Part shown: one piece after another, positions 1 through 5,595 of the stretch
Layout of the letters: every line of letters begins with the position of its first letter
Numbering within the stretch: the first letter of the stretch is position 1
Origin: Clostridiales bacterium
GTDB taxonomy: Bacteria; Bacillota; Clostridia; Tissierellales; Sedimentibacteraceae
Length of the DNA stretch: 8,512 nucleotides
Reading direction: 5' to 3'
Assembly (NCBI GenBank): GCA_003487955.1
Contig: DNNJ01000210.1
Span: 1-8,512 of the forward strand
The notes under the pieces: generated by a model
Seen by the model: only the letters and a program-made list of their open reading frames with translations
The model's database searches: none
What the model was told of the DNA's origin: nothing
Position numbers and translations under genes: made by a program

Positions 1-125
1 TATACAATCCGCTCGAACAGATTTTGGAACTGAACAAAGAGAAAACTGCCCTCTACGAACGGATGCTCGAACTGGAGAAAGAAAAGAGTGCTCTTCTGGA
101 GAAATTGTTAGAGGACAGGAAGTAA
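1..125 (+). CDS. C-terminal fragment of a coiled-coil protein (possibly an HTH regulator)
   Basis: This is an open frame entering from the left edge (first whole codon at 3) and ending at TAA 123-125, giving about 40 residues. The peptide is a regular heptad of Leu with Glu/Lys (LELNKEK, LELEKEK, LLEKLLEDRK), so it is almost certainly a leucine-zipper coiled coil. Many small XRE-type HTH regulators of Bacteroidota end in such a helix after the DNA-binding domain, but the N-terminus is outside the window and the function cannot be read. Codon choice (CTG, CTC, GAG) and GC content near 45-50% are clearly higher than in the genes downstream. This suggests backbone DNA flanking an acquired region. 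Confidence 0.6.
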   Translation, partial: YNPLEQILELNKEKTALYERMLELEKEKSALLEKLLEDRK

Positions 126-176
126 AAATATCCTGTTTCCTCTTTAAAATGGACAAGGTGACTTCTTTTGCGAAAG

Positions 177-212
177 GGAAAGAAATATGCTTCCGAGGCT
201 GAATTTCTTTCC
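177..212. terminator. Perfect 10-bp inverted repeat, possible terminator hairpin
   Basis: GGAAAGAAAT at 177-186 is exactly complementary to ATTTCTTTCC at 203-212, with a 16-nt loop. It lies 52 bp past the stop of the left-edge gene. No T-run follows the stem directly, so intrinsic termination is uncertain. It could equally be a protein-binding site. Confidence 0.3.
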
Positions 213-254
213 ACCATTGCCACTATCGAAAAGACTCATAACTTTTTAACAATA

Positions 255-286
255 CCTTTTTTTTATCCAAATAATCGTTATATTTG
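255..286 (+). promoter_or_regulatory. Putative Bacteroidota-type promoter for the exonuclease gene
   Basis: TATATTTG at 279-286 matches the Bacteroidota -7 consensus TAnnTTTG exactly. The -33 TTTG element is only loosely represented by the T-run at 257-264, at about the right spacing. The site is about 110 bp upstream of the ATG at 398, leaving a longish leader in which I see no known riboswitch. The rest of the gap (126-397) holds only the hairpin at 177-212 and AT-rich sequence. Confidence 0.5.
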
Positions 287-397
287 CGATTCAAAATACT
301 GATACTTATGCTAAACACCTGTTTCCACCAATATTTATTCGAATTCAACAAACTTTCGTAAACAACACATTAGCGAGCATTATAAAAACCAAACTAC

Positions 398-1822
398 ATG
401 AAATATTTAGCATTAGATGTTGAAACCGCAAATGCAGATTATTCTAGTATCTGTCAAATAGGAATTGCAGAATTTGAAAATGGGAAAGTCATTGAAAAAT
501 GGAGCACATTGATAAATCCGGAATCATATTTTGACCCGTTTAATATTTCTATTCACAGTATAAGCGAGTCTGATGTAAAAAACTCTCCGACCTTTGATAA
601 AATCTACGAAGAAATTAAAAACCGACTTGAAGAAAAAATAACTGTTCATCACATGCCATTCGACAGAGTCGCATTAAGCAGAGTGTGTGAAGAATATCAA
701 CTGTCGCCAATTAAAACAAAATGGTTGGATTCTGCTAAAGTAACAAGACGAACCTGGGAGCAATTTGCATATAAAGGTTACGGGCTAAAAAACATTGCCG
801 ACTTTTTAGAAATTAAATTCGCCCACCACGATGCACTCCAAGATGCCATTGCAGCAGGTTTAATAGTTGCAAATGCGTGCATAATTAAAGAAATGTCTAT
901 TGAAGATTGGTTCCAAAGAATTGGAACACCAATAAATCAAAAGGCTTCCAAATCTGACTATTTAGCATCCATCAAACAGGACGGAAATCCTGAAGGTTCT
1001 CTTTTCGGTGAAAATTTGGTATTTACAGGTGCATTATCACTACCAAGAAAAGAAGCTGCAGTAATTGCTGCAAAAATTGGGTGTAATGTTTTAGATTCAG
1101 TTACTCAAAAAACAACAATATTAGTTGTAGGAACTCAAGATTCAACAAAACTAGCTGGCTATGAGAAAAGTTCGAAGCATAGAAAAGCAGAAGAATTAAT
1201 TGAAAAAGGGAATCAAATAAAGATATTAACGGAGAAGGATTTCATAAAAATGTGCAATGACGAAGACAAAGAATTGAATCTTGGAATTCCAAAATCTGAG
1301 CCGATTGAAAAACATATAAAACAAGCACACCCAAAAAATCAATCCTTAACAATCGAGATAAATCTTACAGAGACTGTAGCAAAGGCTTTTAATGGATTAT
1401 CAAAAGAACAGAAAGAACTGTTAATTCAAGCAAGCAAAAAGAAACAAGAGTTTCTGGATAGTATTACAGAATTTAGTCATGACGAGAAAAGAATTTTTGC
1501 AAATAATTTTCAAACCCAACTGGAAAAGATAGAAACAGCTTTAGACGGTTTTGAGATTGAATCTTACGAAGATGATGACTTAGGAATATTATTCACAATA
1601 GAATCTGAGATAGACCAGTTGACAGAAATGAATTTCGATTTAATGAAAAATAAAATCACAATTAGCAAATTTTACGAACAACTTGACAGTTCGGTAGATT
1701 TTATTGAATCTGATTTGGAAGAAGATGATTATCCGAATAAGGTAAAAGAGTATGTAAGAACAATAATAAACGAATTAAATAAAGCAAAAGAAAGAATAAC
1801 AACTCGCCAACATCATGTATAA
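398..1822 (+). CDS. DEDDh 3'-5' exonuclease with BRCT domain
   Basis: A 474-residue, likely cytoplasmic, DnaQ/epsilon-like exonuclease. Residues 1-160 carry the RNase T/DnaQ fold: Exo I LDVET with D7 and E9, Exo II around HHMPFD with D89, and Exo III HHDALQDA with H144 and D149, so the active site looks intact. Residues 203-285 form a BRCT domain of the NAD-ligase/RFC1 type (FTGAL, conserved Gly, TILVVG, final KIL-DF). Residues 310-474 are a predicted helical, acidic region (EDDDLG near 391-397) with no family I recognise. Exonuclease-BRCT proteins are known in bacteria; the long helical tail may bind a partner. The predicted reaction is metal-dependent 3'-5' hydrolysis of DNA or RNA ends, with BRCT likely recruiting the enzyme to DNA ends or proteins. 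The start ATG gives the full MKYLALDVE strand. It is the first unit of the repeat-separated array, and its last four codons and stop lie inside the following palindrome. The defence role is inferred from context. Confidence 0.88.
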   Translation: MKYLALDVETANADYSSICQIGIAEFENGKVIEKWSTLINPESYFDPFNISIHSISESDVKNSPTFDKIYEEIKNRLEEKITVHHMPFDRVALSRVCEEYQLSPIKTKWLDSAKVTRRTWEQFAYKGYGLKNIADFLEIKFAHHDALQDAIAAGLIVANACIIKEMSIEDWFQRIGTPINQKASKSDYLASIKQDGNPEGSLFGENLVFTGALSLPRKEAAVIAAKIGCNVLDSVTQKTTILVVGTQDSTKLAGYEKSSKHRKAEELIEKGNQIKILTEKDFIKMCNDEDKELNLGIPKSEPIEKHIKQAHPKNQSLTIEINLTETVAKAFNGLSKEQKELLIQASKKKQEFLDSITEFSHDEKRIFANNFQTQLEKIETALDGFEIESYEDDDLGILFTIESEIDQLTEMNFDLMKNKITISKFYEQLDSSVDFIESDLEEDDYPNKVKEYVRTIINELNKAKERITTRQHHV

Positions 1823-1939
1823 AACATTTGGGTTTAGGTGGTTATTCAAAGTGTTCTACCACCGCATCGGTGTTTGTTGTTAACGGCAGACAGGAACGAA
1901 GCCCGCAATCCCCAACGTTTCATACATGTAACCGTTAGC
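1806..1939 (+). repeat. attC-like imperfect palindrome, copy 1
   Basis: The outer cores are GCCAAC (1806-1811) and GTTAGC (1934-1939). The 19-nt arms 1814-1832 and 1910-1928 pair at 16 of 19 positions, and two of the three differences are A/G transitions. An inner stem pairs GGTGGT (1837-1842) with ACCACC (1858-1863). The 18-bp segment 1900-1917 (AGCCCGCAATCCCCAACG) recurs exactly in copy 5. The left arm supplies the stop codon of the exonuclease gene. It is a structured single-strand or RNA-forming repeat; the integron attC-like role is an inference. Confidence 0.75.
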
Positions 1940-2004
1940 ATTCATGCTGAATGACAACTGAGAATTGAAATTATCAAATACATTAACTTTTAAAATTAAG
2001 AATC

Positions 2005-2247
2005 ATGACAAAGAAAGAAGAAAAATTCAAAATTTTGGTTGACCAAAAACCTTTTGAAGTTGAGGAACAATTTATTACTGGTTTGCAAATCAAATCGTTG
2101 ATTGGTGCTCCAGCAAATTATGGTGTTTGGCTTAAAGTAAATGGACCTAATCCAGACAAAGAGATTGCAGATAATGAACAAGTTGATTTATCACAACCTG
2201 GAAGAGACCATTTTTTTACTGGAGCAAAGACAACAACTGAAGGCTAA
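2005..2247 (+). CDS. Ubiquitin-like modifier (Multi_ubiq-type beta-grasp), single domain
   Basis: An 80-residue protein resembling one repeat of the bacterial multi-ubiquitin family (PF14452): a first strand FKILVDQKPFEV, then ITGLQIKSLIGAP, a GVWLKVNG hairpin, and the closing VDL...HFFT strand. The tail TTTEG ends in Gly80 directly before the stop, so it would be ready for adenylation by the E1 without proteolytic trimming. Relatives can carry tandem copies; here there is one. The gene is first in a four-gene operon, and its TAA overlaps the next ATG by one base (TAATG), implying translational coupling. It starts 65 bp after palindrome copy 1. A TAACTTTT (1984-1991) with TTG at 1965-1967 is a weak promoter candidate. 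The likely role is a protein tag conjugated to phage or host targets. Confidence 0.9.
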   Translation: MTKKEEKFKILVDQKPFEVEEQFITGLQIKSLIGAPANYGVWLKVNGPNPDKEIADNEQVDLSQPGRDHFFTGAKTTTEG

Positions 2248-2630
2248 TGTTTCTACCTGAATTTGACAGAGAATATTTGCTTGAAAAGGAGTATGTTTTT
2301 GAAGAAAAAACTGATGCTAATCGAAATGGATTGATAATTAGGAATTGGATTCTACCCGTAGGAAAGTATAACTTCGAGAAATCAAATTTGTTGATAATAT
2401 TGCCAAATGGATATCCTGAAGTTCGACCCGACATGTGGTATTTCAATCCTGCTTTACTATTAGTCCCTTCAAATAGTCTTGCAAAACAAACACAAGCAAA
2501 TATTAATTTTGAGGGTAAAATATGGCAAAGATGGTCAAGACATTACCCTGCTAATGAATGGAGGTGTGGTATTGATGGAATTCATACATATTTAAAGAAA
2601 GTGCAAACAGCTTTAGAAAATGCAACATGA
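2247..2630 (+). CDS. E2-like ubiquitin-conjugating protein (Prok-E2_E family)
   Basis: A 127-residue UBC-fold protein. The beta-meander is seen as GLIIRNW...LPVGKY...NLLIILP, followed by the conserved YPEVRPDMWYF (56-66) that corresponds to the YPxxPP segment of eukaryotic E2s. Then come NINFEGKIWQRWSRH (85-99) and WRCGIDGIHTYL (105-116), signatures of the Prok-E2_E family that accompanies Multi_ubiq Ubls. Aligning NIN-G-IW with the NIN-G-IC of classical E2s puts Trp93 at the catalytic Cys position. The only Cys, C107, lies where I recall Pro in relatives. S97 or H99 in WSRH are candidate catalytic residues. The gene overlaps its neighbours at both ends (TAATG upstream, ATGA downstream). It presumably accepts the Ubl from the E1 encoded next; whether it does so by thioester or oxyester cannot be read from sequence. 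Confidence 0.88.
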   Translation: MFLPEFDREYLLEKEYVFEEKTDANRNGLIIRNWILPVGKYNFEKSNLLIILPNGYPEVRPDMWYFNPALLLVPSNSLAKQTQANINFEGKIWQRWSRHYPANEWRCGIDGIHTYLKKVQTALENAT

Positions 2631-4015
2631 AGTATTCCATTACTATACAAAGTAAACATTTTGAAACGCTTAAAGAAAATCTTATTCGACCTGATAAGAA
2701 AGAACGAGTAGCTTTTGTTATTTGCGGTCGTTCAATAATTAAAGATGTTGAGGAAAGGTTTTTAAGTAAAGAAGTTCATTTTATTCCAGAAGATAAACTT
2801 ATTACTTCTGAATACAATCAAGTAAGTTGGCATAATAAATATTTTATTGATGTTTTAAAAAAAGCAGAAGTTAAAAATCTTGCAATCATTTTGATTCATA
2901 ATCATCCTGATGGAGTAAATAGATTTTCAGAAATTGATGATGATGTTGAGTATCATCTTTTTAAGTTAGCATTTAATAGAAATGTAGGCGCCAATTCTCA
3001 CGCTAGTCTAATTCTCTTAACTGAAGGTAATTTTGTTGGTCGAGTATGGAAGCATGATTTATCGACAGAACCAATTTCAATGATTAGAATAATTGGAGAC
3101 AGAATTAAATTAAATTATCCTAATCAAACAGATGAATATGAGTCTCCAGAGATTTTTAATAGACAGCAATTGGCTTTTGGACGTTCATTAATTCAGGATT
3201 TGTCAAATTTAAAAATATCGATAATTGGAGCAGGGGCAACTGGTTCAGCAACTGCTCTTCTATTAACAAGATTAGGTGTTGGAGAATTGTGTATAATAGA
3301 TAAAGACACAATTGAAGAATCTAACTTAAATCGCTTACATGGTGCAACAATCTTAGATGTCGGCAAATTCAAAGTAGATGTACTTCAAAAATACATTTAT
3401 AATATTGGCCTTGGCACTAAGGTGAATGTAGTTAAAGAATGGGTCTCAAATCAAAAATGTATTGAGCAATTAAAAACTAGCGATATTATATTTGGATGTA
3501 CAGATGACCATGCTGGCAGAATCATGCTTAATCGGTTTGCATATTTTTATTTAACTCCAGTTTTTGATATGGGATTAGTGATTTCTGTAAAGAAACACTC
3601 TCTTGAATTAGAAAATTTACAAGGACGTATTTCATATCTGTTTCCAGGAAGTGATTGTCTTGTTACCAAAGGAAATATTAATATTGATATCGCATATTCT
3701 GAGAATTTGAGAAGAAATGAACCTGAAAATTTTATAAAGTTAAAGGATGAAGCCTATGTAATTGGAGAAGGTAATCCGTCTCCAGCCGTAGTAACGTTTA
3801 CAACTCAAATTGCAACTATGGCTGTTAATGAGTTTTTAAATAGAATTCAAGGATTCAATCCTCAAGCTTTGAATTCTCAGCACAAAATATTCTTCTTTCA
3901 TCATGGTATTGAAATATTTCCTGAGAATGTCTCTGAAAATGAATGTCGCATTTGTGGCAAAAGTAATTACTGGGGCAGAGGTGATATGGAACCATTTTTA
4001 GATATGGTTATATAA
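2627..4015 (+). CDS. JAB/JAMM deconjugase fused to E1/ThiF-type Ubl-activating enzyme
   Basis: A 462-residue bifunctional protein. Residues 1-145 are a JAB/JAMM metalloprotease domain: E26 (KKERVAF), H91 and H93 (HNHP), S101 and D104 fit E...HxH-x7-S-x2-D, so a zinc isopeptidase active site is complete. Residues 180-410 are a ThiF/MoeB/E1 adenylation domain with the nucleotide loop GAGATGS (201-207), the acidic strand end IIDKD (224-228), the NLNR Arg finger (233-236), K247/K249 and the metal-binding TDD (292-294). C344 (PGSDCL) is the candidate catalytic Cys. A C-terminal CRIC pair (C440, C443) recalls half of the ThiF zinc knuckle. The E1 would adenylate the Gly80 terminus of the upstream Ubl and pass it to the E2, while the JAB part would remove the tag. 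ATGA overlaps the E2 stop, and the next ATG follows the TAA with no gap. Confidence 0.93.
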   Translation: MKYSITIQSKHFETLKENLIRPDKKERVAFVICGRSIIKDVEERFLSKEVHFIPEDKLITSEYNQVSWHNKYFIDVLKKAEVKNLAIILIHNHPDGVNRFSEIDDDVEYHLFKLAFNRNVGANSHASLILLTEGNFVGRVWKHDLSTEPISMIRIIGDRIKLNYPNQTDEYESPEIFNRQQLAFGRSLIQDLSNLKISIIGAGATGSATALLLTRLGVGELCIIDKDTIEESNLNRLHGATILDVGKFKVDVLQKYIYNIGLGTKVNVVKEWVSNQKCIEQLKTSDIIFGCTDDHAGRIMLNRFAYFYLTPVFDMGLVISVKKHSLELENLQGRISYLFPGSDCLVTKGNINIDIAYSENLRRNEPENFIKLKDEAYVIGEGNPSPAVVTFTTQIATMAVNEFLNRIQGFNPQALNSQHKIFFFHHGIEIFPENVSENECRICGKSNYWGRGDMEPFLDMVI

Positions 4016-4381
4016 ATGAAAAAACTTAGTTTTTTAAAAGATAAAATTAGAGATATGCTATGGTTATATAAGCAATTTCAATATAAAATTGAAATTATTC
4101 CTGATAATCCCAATCCAGATTCTCTTAAGGAAAATATTGTATATGTGGTTGGTAACAAAAACTATTCAAAGTGGGGTTATATGAAATGCCCATGCGGTTG
4201 TGGGGATTTGATAATGCTATCTTTAAATAAAGATTCTTTTCCATCATGGACAATAAAGCAGGACAAATTAGGTAGAGCAACAATTTCTCCTTCAATAAAT
4301 AGATTAGACGGATGTAAAAGTCATTATTTTATACGAAAGGGAAAACTAATATGGGCGGCATTTAATAATTGCTATGAATAA
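4016..4381 (+). CDS. DUF6527 family protein, putative zinc-binding partner of the Ubl operon
   Basis: A 121-residue protein with the DUF6527 hallmarks: IVYVVG (41-46), the cysteine cluster CPCGCG (C58, C60, C62), the middle SPSINRLDGCKSHYF with C100 and H103, and a final GKLIWA strand. The Cys/His set suggests one structural zinc. The biochemical function of the family is not known to me. It is often the last gene beside bacterial Ubl/E2/JAB-E1 genes, and here it abuts the JAB-E1 stop exactly (TAAATG), so it is co-translated. It might act as an E3-like adaptor or substrate selector, but this is inference. The first 22 residues are basic and aromatic, without a convincing signal peptide or membrane span. 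It ends 14 bp before palindrome copy 2. Confidence 0.88.
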   Translation: MKKLSFLKDKIRDMLWLYKQFQYKIEIIPDNPNPDSLKENIVYVVGNKNYSKWGYMKCPCGCGDLIMLSLNKDSFPSWTIKQDKLGRATISPSINRLDGCKSHYFIRKGKLIWAAFNNCYE

Positions 4382-4394
4382 CAAAGCACGAAAC

Positions 4395-4514
4395 GCTAAC
4401 AAAGTATAAATGTCATAAGGATTTCAGAAGTATGCGAAGGTCATAATTTCACATAGACTTTTCGTGTAACTTGATAGGAAATAACCCGCATTCCCTTACG
4501 GCACACTTTGTTAG
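4395..4514 (+). repeat. attC-like imperfect palindrome, copy 2
   Basis: CTAACAAAGT (4396-4405) and ACTTTGTTAG (4505-4514) are exact reverse complements. A second arm pair, TGTCATAAGG (4411-4420) with CCTTACGGCA (4494-4503), matches at 8 of 10 with two transitions. Unequal unpaired spacers (5 nt on the left, 1 nt on the right) separate the two arm pairs, as the extra-helical bases do in attC sites. It contains ACCCGCATTCCC, related to the conserved inner motif of the other copies. Confidence 0.75.
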
Positions 4515-4576
4515 TAGTAACCCTTGGAGAGCGGTGCAGACACGAAAAGACAATATTTAATAAAATTGATAAAATA

Positions 4577-5359
4577 ATGGACGACTTAATTTCACCCAAA
4601 TATCAAATGCAACTTATTGCCTCAGTTGAGAAGGCAATTTGGGATGAGTATAAATCGTACAAACAAGTCCGTTTGTATATAGAGAAATGGTACCAAAACA
4701 ATTATGAGCCGTATGGTTTTAATAATGACTTTTGGGAGAATTTTAAAATAGTCGAGAAATCAAACAAAGACATTGATTTAACCTTGACACTACATAGTAT
4801 GAGCGGTTCAGACATCCTCAAAATTGCTATTGACTTGGGTGTTGACACGCCAGACTTTATTCCTTCTATTCCCACATTTAAAAACGAATTAAAATCTGAC
4901 TCCAAAACGGCTTACGACACTTTTACAAAAGCATATAAACAAATTGAAAACGACCCAAGTACTGCTGTCGGATTAGCTAATTCAGCTCTTGAAAGCATAA
5001 TAAAAGAAATCCTTAAAGATGAAAGAATAAGTTGCAAAATAAGTGGAGGAGAAACACTATACAAACTGACCTCAATAATCCTAAAGGAGTTCAATATAAC
5101 CAACAAAGAACATCCAATAGAAATTAAAACAATAGGCAGTTCACTTTTAGCAATTAATCAAGCCATTGAGAAATTGAGAAGTGAGAAAACAGATTTTCAC
5201 GGAAAGACTGATGATGACTATTTAATATCCGACACAATTTATACCTACTTTATTATAAATTCAGTAGCGACAGTTGGACTATTTCTTAATTCATATTACA
5301 AGACAAAATTTCCAAAACCTGAGCCAATAATTGACACAAATGATGAATTACCATTTTGA
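4577..5359 (+). CDS. Abortive infection family protein with Abi_C (HEPN-like) domain
   Basis: A 260-residue protein. The C-terminal half (about 115-240) matches the Abi_C family (PF14355): DPSTAVGLANSALESIIKEIL, then a helix with TIGSSLLAINQAIEKLR, and RSEKTDFHG with R201 and H208 in the HEPN-style R-x6-H spacing, followed by a last helix. HEPN proteins of this kind are usually RNases of abortive-infection or toxin systems. The N-terminal 100 residues (helices with IEKWYQNN and SMSGSDILKIAIDLG) are not a domain I can name. I chose the ATG at 4577. The frame is open further upstream, but those 23 codons come from the arm and flank of palindrome copy 2 and lack an ATG. It is alone in its unit, with no antitoxin-like partner, and its stop is 20 bp before copy 3. 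Confidence 0.82.
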   Translation: MDDLISPKYQMQLIASVEKAIWDEYKSYKQVRLYIEKWYQNNYEPYGFNNDFWENFKIVEKSNKDIDLTLTLHSMSGSDILKIAIDLGVDTPDFIPSIPTFKNELKSDSKTAYDTFTKAYKQIENDPSTAVGLANSALESIIKEILKDERISCKISGGETLYKLTSIILKEFNITNKEHPIEIKTIGSSLLAINQAIEKLRSEKTDFHGKTDDDYLISDTIYTYFIINSVATVGLFLNSYYKTKFPKPEPIIDTNDELPF

Positions 5360-5378
5360 CGAAAATAAAGGGCGAACC

Positions 5379-5470
5379 GCTAACAAAAACTATATGTCAA
5401 CTGCCCTTTCCATGCTGACAGCAAGCCGTGTAGCCCGCAACAACTGCATATAGTTCCGTCCGTTACCAGC
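5379..5470 (+). repeat. attC-like imperfect palindrome, copy 3
   Basis: The outer cores are GCTAAC (5379-5384) and GTTACC (5462-5467). The arms AACTATATG (5388-5396) and CATATAGTT (5447-5455) are exact complements. It carries TAGCCCGCAA (5431-5440), shared with copy 5. The left flank CGAACCGCTAACAAA resembles CGAAACGCTAACAAA of copy 2. At about 92 bp it is the shortest copy and has a reduced inner region. Confidence 0.72.
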
Positions 5471-5562
5471 AAGCGTATTTCGACAGTGGTATAATAAAAG
5501 AGCATACAAACCCTTGAATCCTAAGTTCTAAAACAAATATTTATTTTAATTTTACCAACCAT

Positions 5563-5579
5563 AATTCTGACTTAGAATT
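5563..5579. promoter_or_regulatory. Small inverted repeat upstream of the deaminase-HATPase gene
   Basis: AATTCT (5563-5568) and AGAATT (5574-5579) are exact complements separated by 5 nt, ending 16 bp before the ATG. It could be an operator for autoregulation by the HTH of the encoded protein, but in AT-rich DNA a 6-bp match is weak evidence. The gap 5471-5595 otherwise shows only AT-rich sequence, with a loose TAnnTTT-like element near 5548-5554. Confidence 0.2.
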
Positions 5580-5595
5580 GAATTAGAAATAAAAA

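Noticed and set aside
340..397. Possible sixth palindrome before the exonuclease (AACACATTAGCGAGC)
   Set aside because: Only a loose likeness to the right core; no complementary left arm and no CCCGCA motif.
1996..2446. Minus-strand open frames opposite the Ubl and E2 genes
   Set aside because: They are antisense to well-supported genes, with low-complexity Phe/Ser-rich translations.
2627..4015. Ordinary MoeB/ThiF sulfur-carrier enzyme
   Set aside because: The fused JAB domain and the coupled Ubl, E2 and DUF6527 genes point to protein conjugation, not cofactor synthesis.
4508..4576. N-terminal extension of the Abi_C protein by 23 codons from a TTG
   Set aside because: The extension comes from the right arm and flank of palindrome copy 2; the ATG at 4577 gives a natural start.
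4702..5106. Minus-strand open frames opposite the Abi_C gene
   Set aside because: Shadows of the plus-strand coding sequence, with no domain signal or start context.
5486..5500. TATAATAAAAG as a sigma-70 -10 box upstream of the deaminase-HATPase gene
   Set aside because: Bacteroidota primary promoters use TAnnTTTG; the match is expected by chance in AT-rich sequence and has no -35 partner.
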